The notes below the pieces were generated by a model, which saw only the letters and a list, made by a program, of their open reading frames with translations, was not told the origin of the DNA and did not search any database. From Siphonodentalium dalli (taxonomy: Eukaryota > Mollusca > Scaphopoda > Gadilida > Siphonodentaliidae): a stretch of DNA of 64,000 bases. Below, one piece after another: positions 45,552 to 57,287 of this stretch; the first letter of the stretch is position 1; each line of letters starts with the position of its first letter. The stretch spans positions 128,598,754 through 128,662,753 of the forward strand of contig CP136061.1 in the NCBI GenBank assembly GCA_032622095.1, in the 5' to 3' direction. A program made the translations under genes and the position numbers.

Positions 45552-46273
45552 TGGCAAGCCAAACTGCTATTTAATATTAATTTTACTTAAGTAAAATAAA
45601 ATTACACTTTATTTTACTTAAGTGAAATAAAAAGTCATTTTATTGCACTTAAGTTAAATAACGGTCATTTTTTATTTTACCGGTCATCCATAGATGTCAT
45701 TTATTTTACTTAAGTAAAATTAACCATGTTTTAACTTAAGTAGAATTCTTTTTTACTTAAGTAAAATAAAAACTGACCTTTATTTTACTTAAGTAAAAAA
45801 GAATTCTACTTAAGTAAAATAATGCGTTAATTTTACTTAAGTAAAATAAATGACATCTATGGATGACCGGTAGATGGCGTTTATTTCACTTAAGTGAAAT
45901 AAAGCGCCCACTATGGGAGTCATCTTGCAAACTAACAATTGCTCCCTTGGCACGTGCGCCGGGAGTGCTGTTCATGTTCGTGAGAAAGTTATCTCCCGTT
46001 GTGTATTATGAGTGCATTTGAGCAACCCAGGCTACAGTCGTAGCTGGCTAGGCATGCGCACTAGAAAGCTACAGAAAGCTGCAGCCGGCCACAGCTGGTG
46101 GTCACTAGCTATTGTACCGCAACTCCGAGCTTTATTTCAATTAAGTAAAATAAAATGACACTTTATTTTACTTAAGTAAAATAAAATGTCATTTTATTTC
46201 ACTTAAGTAAAATAAAGTGTAATTTTATTTTACTTAAGTAAAATTAATATTAAATAGCGGTTTGGCTTGCCAT
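45552..46273. mobile_element. Palindrome-array element built on ACTTAAGT
   Basis: The ends TATGGCAAGCCAAACTGCTA and its near complement TAGCGGTTTGGCTTGCCATA start an inverted repeat of about 100 bp. Thirteen exact copies of ACTTAAGT occur, mostly inside ttttacttaagtaaaa, plus one variant. A 192-bp near-perfect palindrome spans 45680-45871 (accggtcatccatagatgtc to gacatctatggatgaccggt). The segment 45906-46130 is non-repetitive and GC-richer. Edges show TA on both sides. No protein is apparent. Lodged in the filamin intron 44910-46782. Confidence 0.85.
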
Positions 46274-46293
46274 AATTGACATGGTATCATTAA

Positions 46294-46553
46294 CCCTTTC
46301 TATATTAAATACTCATTGATGAGTAGTTATCCCGCCGGAAATGTTAGCATAATAAGTTCAACAAACAACCACTGGCCGATTGTTTAACTAACTTATTATC
46401 TGAACATTTCCCATCAATGAATAGGATTCCTTCTGCATTTTCTATTATCTGTCGTCTGCTTATATTTACGGAACTTCCCTCCAGACGAATAATAGGCCAT
46501 TCCAATGTATACTTTTATAACTGAATGGGAGAATCCATTTAGTAAAGAAAGGG
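46294..46553. mobile_element. TTAA-flanked MITE (CCCTTTCTTTACTAAAT family), copy 3
   Basis: Ends CCCTTTCTATATTAAATACT and atttagtaaagaaaGGG with TTAA on both sides (46290-46293, 46554-46557). 260 bp, uninterrupted, with the palindrome aacaaacaaccactggccga region at its centre. Confidence 0.88.
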
Positions 46554-46782
46554 TTAATATGCAATACAACCCAATTTTTTTTTTAAATATCCTGTTTATT
46601 ATGCAGAAATGTATTCCCAACCAGTTGCATGTGCACACTGGCTTTAAGGGATGTAACAGTAACCTATTTAGTTTTGTGGGACTTCATTAATTTAATTCAT
46701 ACTTTTGATTGTAGCACTGTACATGTATCTATAGCCAATCTAAAGTCTAAATAGTACTCAGCAGTAAGCAGTTAACACTTAC

Positions 46783-46935
46783 CATTTACATGTTGATCTG
46801 CGAATTTGATGTTGATGATGTAGGTTCCGGGTTCTGTTGGTTTATAAGTCACACGACATGTACCATCCTCTGCATCATGACATTCAATATCAGCCTTGCT
46901 GGGACCTTCAATCGACAGACTGAGTCCACCAAAAC
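46783..46935 (-). CDS. FLN: Filamin exon: repeat 19 core
   Basis: Residues 327-376 begin [20 protein letters not shown], contain [20 protein letters not shown] and end FADQHVN. This matches vertebrate R19 ([13 protein letters not shown] and FADQHVPG), the repeat with the second integrin-type groove. HVNGSP replaces HVPGSP. The acceptor is tttattag and the donor gtaagtgt. The intron to its right, up to 44909 on the other side, is almost entirely mobile DNA. Confidence 0.96.
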
Positions 46936-47358
46936 CTAATAAAAAATTGGTTCAAGGTATTAAAATGCATATTATAAGCCATTTTTGGAGCAGGAACAGA
47001 AAGAAATCTTGAACCACCTACAGTTTGTTTTATGGCAACTGTATATTTTAAACCTAAGTTACATCATTTTCATATTTAAAACTAGAAAATAGTTGAGGCA
47101 GAACTCAGTTTATATATATAACATTATATTAAGGCTAAAAAAGCATAAATATCTTCGTTTTTGTATGAAGTGTATGCATCATGTATTTTTTGGGGTGCCT
47201 TCCTAAAAGTATAGAATGTACATATCCAAAATAAACATTATCAACATATTAAACTTAGAAGACCCTGTTTGAATTAATCTACATCTATGTACTCCTTGAA
47301 GTGTATCTCATTTTTTAGCCAGTTTTCACTTGCAAAGTAGGTAAAATTCAACACATAC

Positions 47359-47562
47359 CAGCTTCTCTGGTGTCGACGGTGAATTCATTGACATCGTTGG
47401 CCATTCCTTCTTTCAGTCCTTTGCCGAACACCTTGACTTTTCCAGCATTTCCGATTTCGCTTTCACCAACCACAATTGTGAAGGGACTGTTAGCAATATG
47501 TTTGCCATTTCTGTATACATTAACTAAGTGCTCTCCAGTTTCCCGGGGAGTGAATGAGATTC
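47359..47562 (-). CDS. FLN: Filamin exon: end of repeat 18, start of repeat 19
   Basis: Residues 259-325 begin [20 protein letters not shown], include [16 protein letters not shown] and [14 protein letters not shown], and end [10 protein letters not shown]. This covers the F-G strands of repeat 18 and the A-B strands of repeat 19. The acceptor is tttttttcag and the donor gtatgtg. Confidence 0.95.
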
Positions 47563-47843
47563 CTGAAAAAAAAAAGTCATGTTATACTGTTATATTGATA
47601 TATTTAGAGTTCTATTTTGAATGGTATATAGAATTGTATTAAATAATATAGCCCTTAAAAGTTATCCATTGAGGAAAATATAATACTCAATAATTGGCGT
47701 TTTCTGTCCTCTGCTATCGTTTACTATCAAAACTTGGTATAATATAAACGCTATGCAATCATATTGCATTCATGCTGTCATATTTCAGTTTGGTTGAAAC
47801 TCCTCTCCAAGATAACTATATTTGAAGTGCATAGGGTACTAAC

Positions 47844-48005
47844 CTAGATGGCCGTTATCCAGACGTTTGAGCAGACATGGCTCCTCTCGTCCCGATGGAC
47901 CCCTAATAGAAGCAGACAGGCTGAAAATATCGGTCTCAGTGACCTTTAGTGAAACTTCACTGCTGCTGCCAACTGAGATTTGAGCACGTTTCCTGGGTTC
48001 TCCAG
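47844..48005 (-). CDS. FLN: Filamin exon: repeat 18
   Basis: Residues 205-257 begin [20 protein letters not shown] and contain [20 protein letters not shown]. The stretch [16 protein letters not shown] matches vertebrate filamin repeat 18 almost residue for residue. Repeat 18 lacks a free A strand and masks the ligand groove of repeat 19 in vertebrates. The acceptor is ttttttcag and the donor gttagta. Confidence 0.96.
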
Positions 48006-48528
48006 CTGAAAAAAAAAATCAATGAAACGTTATATGAGCTGAATAACACAAATAACAACAAATACAACATTATATACCAGAATCATATAAATTATAATAA
48101 ATTTTCGGTAGAAAAAGTATTAAATTGTTCACTAGTTAAGATGATCTGATTGTGAATTGTTTGACATTATGGAATCTGGGACAGCATGAAGAACGTTCGA
48201 TAAAATATAATAAATATTGCACGGCTTTTCATTGACTATGCCAAATTAGTGGTCCTCGGTGGAGGATTAGTCCCCTTGCCTCTGGCTTGAGGGACTATTC
48301 CTCCCCTTGGACCACTATTCCCACATAGTTAACTCCAAGCCATGATATATATTCATATAATATCTCTTACAAAAATATTGAATTTCCTCATTTATGTAAT
48401 ATAGCTATGGAATATTGTTAAAACAAGCATGGTATACATGTAGTGTGTTGAATGTATAGAGAAGATTAGATAAATTACACAAGTCTATAGCCAAAATCAA
48501 GGTGTGTAATAAGTGAGGTAATACATAC

Positions 48529-48702
48529 GAGCGATCTTGGCTGTGAATGGTGAGCCGGAAATGTGTTTGTCTGCGAATTTCACGGTAATTACGTATTCTC
48601 CAGGTGCTGTAGGAACATATGATACAGTGCATGTGCCATCACCATTGTCGTTACACTTAATGTCGGTCTTTGATGGACCCTCAATAGCAAGGGACAAACC
48701 AC
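48529..48702 (-). CDS. FLN: Filamin exon: repeat 17 core
   Basis: Residues 147-203 begin [20 protein letters not shown], then carry [16 protein letters not shown] and end [12 protein letters not shown]. These are the C, D, E, F and G strands of repeat 17, with the conserved EGPSK motif. The acceptor is ttattttcag and the donor gtatgtat. The C and D strands frame the ligand groove used for GPIb and integrin-type tails in vertebrates. The split codon with the next exon gives Pro. Confidence 0.95.
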
Positions 48703-49659
48703 CTGAAAATAAAAAGATTGGATAAATGAATATTGTCGAAATGAAACTGAAGATGCACGGAATATTAGCCATCATCTATCATTTTTTTTTTTTTTTATTT
48801 AGAAGAAAGAATGACAAAAGAGTAAAAGACAAAATGCACACACACATTCATTCTCTCAATCCAAGGCTTGGAAGAGCGAAACTTTCCATGCCCTGGCCTA
48901 GCATCTATCATAGCCAATGTTACTACCAATGACGAAAGTAAATTTTGTCCACAGAGAGGAATGACAATCAAACAGAAAATTTATTTATTGGTCAAAAGTT
49001 CAGGATTTCTCATTCCCAGTTCCCACCCCTAGACATGTACCAGTATAGGCCTCCAAATTGATAATAAACTATTCCAATATACACTGATAAAAAATGGCTA
49101 ACACCAGGTAATGCAGGAGCAATTGACCTCTGCCATATACAGCAATTTCGACCTTAAGAGACACAGTGAAGCATGCGTGACAATTCATGAGAATAGACCC
49201 TAACAAGTGTCAGAAGTGGCAATTTCAGGAAGAAGAAACCTCTCATCTAGGCTTTAGCTTAGCACCTTTCCCAGCTTATTAATGGCAGTGCACTTTTTAA
49301 GGTAAATTTTTAATTGTATTGCACTTACTGGGTATTGTAGGATATTGAACACACAATAATATGCCATTGGCTACATATTATTAAGTATTTAATAGCAGAT
49401 CGACAACTATTGATAAAAAAAAAAAGCTAACTCCGGGTAAAGGAGGAACAATTGAACTCAGCCATATACAGTGATTTTGACCTTACGCACATGGGACTAT
49501 TCATGCGAATAGACCCTATCAAGAGGGAGAAGTAACTATTTCAGGAAGAACAGGATGGGCCGTCATCCAGTGCATACCCCCTTGTTGCATTCCACCTAGT
49601 GTGGGCATATCTATAACCTATAACTGATATACTCAGACAGATAGACCCAAAAATCAGCA

Positions 49660-50165
49660 TTTTCATATAAACAAAGATGAATAACTATAGAACGAAAAAC
49701 CTACACAAAATGACTGTCCTCATAGCGGTGAACATCCATACCAAATTTCATTGAAATATGAGCCTTACTGTTCAAGTTATGGCCTGAACAGACATCGGAC
49801 TGACCAAAAAGCCAACATTTCCAGATAAACAAAGATGAATAACTCTAGAAAGGAAAACCCGAAACAAACAATTGAACCCTCTATTGAATGTCCTCATAGA
49901 AGTGAACATCCATACAAAATTTCAATGAGATCCAAGACTACTGTTCAAGTCATGACCTGAACAGGCATCGGATGGACCAAAAAGCCAACATTTGCAGATA
50001 AACAAAGATGAATAACTCTAGAAAGGAAAATACAAACAAAACAATGGAACCCTCTATTGAAGTCCTCATGGTAGCAAACATCCATACCAAATTTCATTGA
50101 GATCCAAGCACTACTGTTCAAGTTATGACATGAACAGACATTGGATGGACAGACACACATCCCTT
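49660..50165. repeat. Tandem repeat, about 180-bp unit
   Basis: Three units share acaaagatgaataactctag, aatgtcctcatagaagtgaa and gttcaagttatgacctgaac. In the filamin intron 48703-52470. Diverged relatives (aatgcaggagcaattgacct; agaatagaccctaacaag) lie at 49080-49560. Confidence 0.75.
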
Positions 50166-50176
50166 CCTACATTTGA

Positions 50177-50722
50177 GCCTTAAGGCCAAAAAAAAAAGAG
50201 TTTTGGTTCTCGGGCAATTTTTTTTCAAATCAATGAGGGACGGAGGATGTTTTATTTTTATTTTTTGTCTGCACATAGTAAGCATGGACAAAGATACCTT
50301 CCTCTGTCTAGTAATAACCAGAAATGTAGAGGGAACTGTTATGCATATAAACTCATTTAATCTTATATAAAATGACATTGTACTACCAGTGTATGACTGG
50401 GATTACCTAACATTATATAATGCCCCTGACATTAACTACTGTTAATGTTGTCTATAAACTGATACCTCTAATTCTAATATGTGATCCTGAATTTAGTTCT
50501 GTGCCTTTCAATTGTATAAAGTTACAATTAGTGTAAGTTAGTTCACAATGACTTATTATGACTAATTGTAAGAAGAGCATGGGGGTCAGCTTTTTTTTTC
50601 TTTTCGTAAGTTTTTTTGTCATAACATCAGGCATTGCAATAAAAAGGCCTAATGCGGCCCTTTTTATTCAATGCGGCGGGGCCTGAGAACCAAAACCTTT
50701 TTTTTTTTGGCCTAATAGGTAT
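50177..50722. mobile_element. Inverted-repeat element (ggccaaaaaaaaa...gttttggttctc)
   Basis: Ends ttaaggccaaaaaaaaaaga with gttttggttctcgggc pair with gcctgagaaccaaaac and ctttttttttttggcctaat. The interior is unassigned, and class is unclear. In the filamin intron 48703-52470. Confidence 0.65.
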
Positions 50723-50947
50723 TTTTTCTTGAGAGGTTAGGATCTTGGGTGGTAAAATTTGTTGAAAAACAGCAGAATTTAGCAGATATATAGAACAATT
50801 GCATCGATTGGCGCATGCTCATTATTAAAAACATCTTTCTGTTTAAGGTGTGGCAATGAAAAATGTTAGAGGAATGGAAAATAGACCATATGATGCACGG
50901 GAATTAACTCCAACATTGACTGTCCGTTGTCCAAGATAATGCACTAA

Positions 50948-51640
50948 CATGATTTAATTCTTCCCTTCCACATATCTATCTAAATTGGCACCTTTTAATA
51001 TAAGATAATGCACTAACTATGGACTGTCCATACTTAAGCGGTATTTTTCAAGATGTTACAAAATGCCACTTTACATCTTTCTGAACATGCGGACAGTGTC
51101 CAAATTAAGCGGTAACCACTTGTGAAAAAAATACCACTTAATGACTGGTCGATCTTACAAAATGCCACTTAATAATCCTATCTGCGGATGGACCCATGGA
51201 TAAACAGGTGCAAAACAGTATACCCCACGCTTTTTTTTTAAAGGGGGTATAATAAATCTCTCATTTTGCCTATAGATTAGCACCTTTCCCCTCTTTATTA
51301 ATAGGTGGTACAATCATTCATGCACACAACAACTTGAGAATTAAGTGCACCTGTATGCTCTTGAGGAAGTACTCGAAATCCAATGAAGGAAATTTGGCTC
51401 TGATATTAGATAACCAATTTCTTTGAAGTGAAGCTAACAGATAATTTAGCCTTGGGGGCTTGACAGAAGCTGCCATCTCTCGAGAATCATACCAAGCACT
51501 GATAATTCTCAGAAGATGGCTGCCATAAAGGTCAGGGATCATAAGAATTACATCAACCAGGTTGATATATGGCTTACAAAACATGGCCAAAAGGTGCCAA
51601 TTTAGATAGATATGTGGAAGGGAAGAATTAAATCATGTAC
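50948..51640. mobile_element. Element with about 48-bp terminal inverted repeats
   Basis: atgatttaattcttcccttc with cacatatctatctaaattgg and caccttttaa at the left is mirrored at the right (aaaaggtgccaatttagata, tatgtggaagggaagaatta, aatcat). The interior includes taagcggtattttt and aaatgccacttta repeats. No transposase seen. Confidence 0.75.
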
Positions 51641-51776
51641 AGTTTTTGATATGCTTCATTCATGACAGGAACCAGGTATGGCATATAAAACTGCTGAATA
51701 TTATGCAACTGGATTTTTATTGACGAGGGGGATATGACGCTCTTCTAATGCAGGAAATTATGTGGCAAGATATACA

Positions 51777-52098
51777 TACAGTAATGCCCTAAATAATTGA
51801 CTCCTTAACCACAGCAGAATTATGGGTAACTTTTCAGGATTTAGTCGGAAATATGGCTTGTTGCCATTCATCGGAAAGCTCTCAGTGAGAGCTTTCCCAT
51901 GAATGGCAACAAGCCACAGCAGAATTATGGGTAACTTTTCAGGATTTAGTCGGAAATATGGCTTGTTGCCATTCATCGGAAAGCTCTCAGTGAGAGCTTT
52001 CCCATGAATGGCAACAAGCCATATTTCCGACTAAATCCTGAAAAGTTACCCATAATTCTGCTGTGGTTAAGGAGTCGATGACTTAGGGCATTACTATA
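51777..52098. mobile_element. TA-flanked fold-back MITE, copy 10, with internal duplication
   Basis: A full hairpin copy in which about 105 bp (cagcagaattatgggtaact to gaatggcaacaagcc) is tandemly duplicated, giving two left-arm segments. Confidence 0.9.
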
Positions 52099-52470
52099 CA
52101 AGGGATTTATATGTTTGGTTCTTATTTTGTGGATGACAACAAAAGTGCTAGATGAGTGCAAACCACGACATCGGCGACAATTGGAATCGATTTTCAAGCT
52201 TGATCAATGTGCCATTCAGATCGTAACATGGCCATTTTAATCAGAAATGATTATTTGTTCACGCACACATGAATGAAAGGAATACATCATACTGAGAAAG
52301 ATATATGTATATTTTGGAAACAATATCCAGGTTAGATGTAGGGATGTAGCAGCAGGCCAGGTGTGGTGACTCACCCCTCCCCTCCCCATGGTGGCCCAAA
52401 ATTTCAAAAAGTTATAAATTTGAAGGTAGAGAGAGGGAAATTTACTTTTATTAGGCACCTAATATCTTAC

Positions 52471-52599
52471 CTGCACCAGCTTCTTTGGTGACAATCGTGA
52501 ATGTCGCAGGCTCGTTAACTATTCCGCATGAGAGTCCTGGACCGTAAGCGGTCACATGACCAGTGTTAACAGCCTCTACGTGGAACTTAAATGGACTGC
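52471..52599 (-). CDS. FLN: Filamin exon: end of repeat 16, start of repeat 17
   Basis: Residues 104-145 read [20 protein letters not shown] and then [20 protein letters not shown]. The [10 protein letters not shown] motif and PATFT strand are diagnostic of repeat 17, the repeat that binds GPIb-alpha in vertebrate FLNA and belongs to the R16-R17 pair. The acceptor is gtttttcag and the donor gtaagat. Phase 1 at both ends. Confidence 0.95.
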
Positions 52600-52681
52600 C
52601 TGAAAAACGAGAGTGGTTTATATACTGTTTGCAATATGATGGGTTAATAATACTGATGTCTTAATTTTTATAGTGTCGAGA

Positions 52682-52878
52682 TACAGTAATGCCCTAAATA
52701 ATCGACTACTTAACCACAGCAGAATTATGGGTAACTTTTCAGGATTTAGTCGAAATATGGCTTGTTTGCCATTCATCAGAAAGCTCTCAGGCAACAAGCC
52801 ATATTTCCAAATAAATCCTGAAAAATAACCCATAATTCTACTGTGGTTAAGGAGTTGATTATATAGGGCATTACTGTA
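52682..52878. mobile_element. TA-flanked fold-back MITE, copy 11
   Basis: Both ends with TA flanks; the right half lacks the gagagctttccgatgaat segment. In the filamin intron 52600-54740. Confidence 0.88.
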
Positions 52879-53199
52879 GTGATGCAGGCCTTAAGATCCA
52901 TAAAATTTTGCAAGAATGAAAATAGCATTTCTATAGTGAATCAGCTGCTTTTGCGAGAATAAAACTAAGAATAATGATGATTCATGTCAGATTTTAAGCC
53001 CTGTAGTGGAATATATGATGCCCTTCATTATACCCATTTCACCTGAAACTGCCTCTCCACCAAGGGACACAAAGTGCCCTCATATGGCAATACCTCATAT
53101 ACCAGCTAAAACAGAATTACTTCTATTGTACTAATGGAATAATGTATCCAATCTAGTAGCTTAATGTGAGTCTGGTCCTGAAACGTGCTTTAATGTGAT

Positions 53200-53530
53200 G
53201 TGAAACACTCTGGTAGGGTGATCAAATATAAATTGAGAATAATCATGTTCAAAGTAGTAATTTTTACAAATATTATATCCAAGTTAACAACACACACCAT
53301 CATTCTTATATATTAATTAAATGGAGTGACTCGATGGCGAAATCGTTTTTGTTAGTTTATCGCCGATAGATGCGTCCCGAATCGAGTAGAAAATATTTAC
53401 AATTGAGCATAGTTCAGACAATGTTTTATATGGAGTGGTACGGTCAATTTGCTTCAGATATATGGCAATGTTAGTAGTATACCGCCTGGATCCCAAATGA
53501 TCAGTTTCACACACCAGAACATGTACATAA
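53200..53530. repeat. Dispersed repeat, inverted relative of 36475-36810
   Basis: gtgaaacactctggtagggt, tttttgttagtttatcgccg, acaattgagcatagttcag, atggagtggtacggtcaat and gatcagtttcacacac match the other copy in reverse complement. In the filamin intron 52600-54740. Confidence 0.7.
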
Positions 53531-53949
53531 AATGTCTTTAAAATGCTTAAAAATAGCACCTCTACCCCTAGACAATAACTAAGGACAATAAGGACCATAG
53601 CCCATCCTAATGTTCCAGTGGCCCTGCAAGCTCTCACCCCACCCCACTATTGGTACATACCTATAATAGTAGGAATGCTTATGTAGATATGAAACTCCAT
53701 AGTGCTGACATATCGCTGCCTGAGCTGGTTATGATTATACTATAAGGTGTGTTAAGAGTTCACACCTTGTTGTGTCTGAGAGCAGGGAATTAAGCGACAT
53801 GTGCCTACATCAGAGAGTACAACATGTGGAATATGGGAGACATGTGTACACCTGTTGGAAACTTTCTTACTAGATTTATAAGAGAAATACAGTGAGCATT
53901 TACTATGTCAATTGTGTCAATGTGACACAGTTTTCATTAATCAAAGACA
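53531..53949. other. Intron sequence, nothing recognised
   Basis: Filamin intron DNA without paired repeats or exon-like sequence that I can support. Confidence 0.5.
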
Positions 53950-54166
53950 TACAGTAATGCTCTAAGTAATCGACTCCTTAACCACAGCAGAATTATGGGT
54001 AACTTTTCAGGATTTAGACGGAAATATGGCGTGTTGCCATTCATTGGAAAGCTCTCGGGGAGAGCTTTCCGATGAATGGCAACAAGCCATATTTCCGACT
54101 AAATCCTGAAAAGTTACCCATAATTCTGCTGTGGTTAAGGAGTCGATTACTTAGAGCATTACTGTA
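53950..54166. mobile_element. TA-flanked fold-back MITE, copy 12
   Basis: Full-length with TA flanks, centre agctctcggggagagct, as in copies 1 and 6. Confidence 0.92.
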
Positions 54167-54740
54167 TTCGCCTCTCTTCCATGTACTTTCTCTATATTGA
54201 TTCAGGTGTATAAAATACTGGTTTTGAGTCTGAGGTAGCAGTCAGTAGAATATTTAAATTTATTTGTCTTTCAAAGTTTTCCACACACTAAGAATGTGGG
54301 ACAACAAATATTACTATTTTTAGAACATTACACTGTTTTCCACCTATATATATTTAATCATATTTTATGTCAAATTTGTGTGATACAAGATATTTTCCAT
54401 GGGATTTTCAGGTGTCGAAGTGTCTCTTTAAAGCACATCTATAAGAGTATTGCCCATAAACAAGTACATGATTTCCTAATGATATTTATTAGCGATTTCT
54501 TGAGTTTGATGCAATTATACTTTGCAATTACATTAGCATTTTGAAACCTATTAAAAAGGTCAATTATTATAGAATATGATATGGATGTAATTGCAAGAAA
54601 TTAAATTTTTATTTCAAGAAAAAACTGTAGTTAGTTTTTTTAACCCCTCTTGTAAATTTGATTTTGAGGAGATACAATCTTTTAGAAGCCTTATAATCAA
54701 TTAAGAGTGAGTAAGAACATGTAGTAAAACCAATAAATAC
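54167..54740. other. Intron sequence, nothing recognised
   Basis: Filamin intron DNA. An open frame at 54296-54544 on the plus strand shows no family resemblance. Confidence 0.5.
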
Positions 54741-54881
54741 CAAAAATTGGCTCGTTGTTGTAGTGGACAAAGAGTTCATGACAACCAGTCTCTGTGGGTT
54801 GGTACTGCATAGTGATGGTTCCATCTTTGTTGTCAAGGATCTTGGGGTACGCTTTCTTTCCATGTGGCATGATGACAAAAG
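54741..54881 (-). CDS. FLN: Filamin exon: Ig repeat 16 core
   Basis: Residues 57-102 read FVIMPHGKKAYPKILDNKDG onward and then MQYQPTETGCHEL, matching the repeat 16 core (MPSGK, DNKDGT, YAPTE-G-HE in vertebrates). The acceptor is tgtctttag and the donor gtatttat. It ends FVHYNNEPIFG, completed by the next exon into the GSPF strand G motif that ends each filamin repeat; the usual HIPGSP is EPIFGSP here. Confidence 0.93.
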
Positions 54882-54944
54882 CTAAAGACAAAGCAAAATG
54901 AATGTTAGCAAAAATATATTTTTTGATGGCTTAGTGTCAAGATA

Positions 54945-55057
54945 TACAGTAATGCCCTAAATAATCGACTCAACAAGCCATATTTCCGATTAAATCCTGA
55001 AAAGTTACCTATAATTCTGCAGTGGTTAAGGAGTCGATTATTTAAGGCATTACTGTA
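54945..55057. mobile_element. TA-flanked fold-back MITE, copy 13 (left arm deleted)
   Basis: The left end is reduced to TACAGTAATGCCCTAAATAA with tcgactc and joins directly to the right arm (aacaagccatatttccgatt). Both TA edges are present, 63 bp upstream of filamin exon 54741-54881. Confidence 0.88.
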
Positions 55058-55463
55058 GACTAATTTATAGATACTTTAGCAATTGAATTTTTTTTTAAAG
55101 TGTTGAAATAATTTGGGTGATAACAACCATACTGAACATAAATTGAGATTGAGGTGAAGTATCATTGGTTTAAGTTGAATCCATCAACAGCGCATCAATT
55201 GAATTCCTGATTATAGTAACAGTGGAATAGGAGTAATAAGAAATATAAATAAACACTCATTTGACTTTTATAAACGATCTCTACCTGTGAAAACAAGCCA
55301 CTCTAATCAGGTAAACAGCCATCTCTATAACCCACTCTAAGTATCCTAGTTTCCTAGACTTATTAACATTTCACTCAATAGACCTCGGAACAAGAGAGGA
55401 ACTGCTGATTGCCAGCATGGCCTGAACCTCTCGAAATTGAGTCTGGCAAGTTTTCAGATGCAT

Positions 55464-55894
55464 GCAGGCCTGAGAATTGGTGCCTGATGCAGAATGAGGT
55501 CCCCGGAGGGTGAATTTAGTGTTGCTACCACACATAGCAGGCTAACATCACTAAACTCCCCCTCTGGGGACCTCATTTTGCTTAGGCCTCCTCTTCTCTG
55601 GAAAGTATCTTTATTATCAAATTACAAGAAATTTCTTTCATTTCTTTTTTTAGTTTAGTTTTCTATATCCCCAAATTGGCAGATGACACAATGCACAATC
55701 GAGATTCACAAATGGGTGCACATCACAATATTCACCATCTGGGAACTTCAATCTGAGTCTAGGTATCCCATAGCAGATGAGGTCATGCAGAATGAGGTCC
55801 CAGAGGGTGAATTTGATGATGCTAGCTCACTGTGTGGGACAGTGTCAATGGGGACCTCATTCTGCAAATGACAGACACCACATACTCAGGCCTG
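55464..55894. mobile_element. hAT-like MITE (CAAGCCTTG family), long form
   Basis: Ends caggcctgagaat and atactcaggcctg are inverted; two blocks of gaatgaggtcccc with gagggtgaatt and internal aatctgagtctaggtatccc place it in this family. No clear 8-bp target duplication. In the filamin intron 54882-57287. Confidence 0.65.
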
Positions 55895-56396
55895 GGTGCA
55901 CATCAGAGTAAACTACTGAGTATGTCTTTATATTTGTGTGATATAAGTTATCTCTAGCATTATTGAGGATACATGAACATTTTATCATCATTTTATTTTC
56001 GGAACAAAGCTGTTGACTATTGGTTCCGATATTAATTGAGAGTAAGTGAATTCTCATGTACCGTATCACAAACTGTTTATTATCATAGTAAGTTTCATAC
56101 TTCTGGGTGTAGAAGTGAGAGTCAATCAGTGTTTCAAATTTTTACATAGAAAGTTTGTTACAAATTCCACCATTTCCGGGCTAACCACAACGATCAGATT
56201 AAATATTGTATCAAAATGGCATGACTGCATGCAACCTTGCTAGACATACAGAACCAGGATTAATCTTTGCTGATAAATAATTCATGATTGTAAAATGATA
56301 AGTAACATACCCCTGTTAGTTAGTTGATTTGCAAAGACAAAGAAATTGCACAGACCAGATTTTTTTTCTCAGCTAAAAAGCCTAGGATCCACAATT

Positions 56397-56934
56397 CAGG
56401 GTTCATACAGGCAAGGCCAGATAAAATTCAAGGCCAATTCATGGCCATTTTCAAGGCTGAAAAACTCTGCCGAGAGCAGCAAGGCTTGCCACAACAGGCC
56501 GTGGGTCTGGGGGCCGCCTAGGCCCCAGAAGCCAAAGGGTTAACAGTGTCATATGGTGCAATCTCAGCCATTTCCTGGCACTTTAGGTTGCTGATTTACT
56601 CCTTCAAATTGTAGCCAAAAAGCATATTTTGAGATGACTTAGTACCATGGATTCAGCCAACTTGACAAGTTCATAAATACTAGTAGCCAAGTATAGTTCC
56701 GTATAATATAATCTTAGTCCATGTATCAACATTTTAGAGAGAAAGTCTGCGATCAAATGACACTGAATCGGTTGTTTCCCCTATCAAACTCCGTGATGAC
56801 TAGAATTCAAGTAATTTTCAAGCTATTAATAGTAGTGGGAAATTCAAGTACTTTTCAAGGAATAATATTCATTCAAGGACTTTCCAATACAAGCGGAAAA
56901 TTCAAGTACTTTTCAAGCCTGTATGAACCCTCCA
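56397..56934. mobile_element. DNA element with ends AGGGTTCATACAGGC
   Basis: AGGGTTCATACAGGCAAG at the left pairs with CAAGCCTGTATGAACCCT at the right. Inside, the motifs aattcaagtacttttcaag and ccaattcatggccattttca recur. The flanks ccacaattc and ccacatag agree only at their start, so the target duplication is unclear. No transposase is present. Confidence 0.65.
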
Positions 56935-57287
56935 CATAGAGCATATGCTCTATATATGTAAGCTTGAGTTGACAATTGGAACATGACAATTTCCAATAAG
57001 AATTTGCCTTTAAAAAACCAGCTATTATGATATTGCTTGTTTTCCAGTTATCTTCTGACATTCAACACAGTTGTTCAACAGTCAATTTTTTCAGACTTCC
57101 CAAAATGCGACACTAAAACAATGCCTGCAGCAATTTGTTTAAATTTTGCATAAAATATTGGCAGTTTCTGAAATTTGCATCGGCTATAAAATGGAAATAA
57201 TAATTTCTTTTTGCCTCAACATTTTTGGTTGGGCTCAGAGGTGGCAGATGCCATTTAACAGCACTGAGTAAATTGAGATTAAATTAC

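Noticed and set aside
51758-51976. Recurring peptide NGNKPYFRLNPEKLPIILLW in many frames
   Set aside because: It is a translation of the fold-back MITE arm, present in both orientations and at sixteen loci, frequently broken; it is not a protein family.
53317-53637. Frame of 106 codons on the minus strand
   Set aside because: It covers a dispersed repeat whose relative at 36475-36810 is disrupted; no domain is recognisable and filamin splicing bypasses it.
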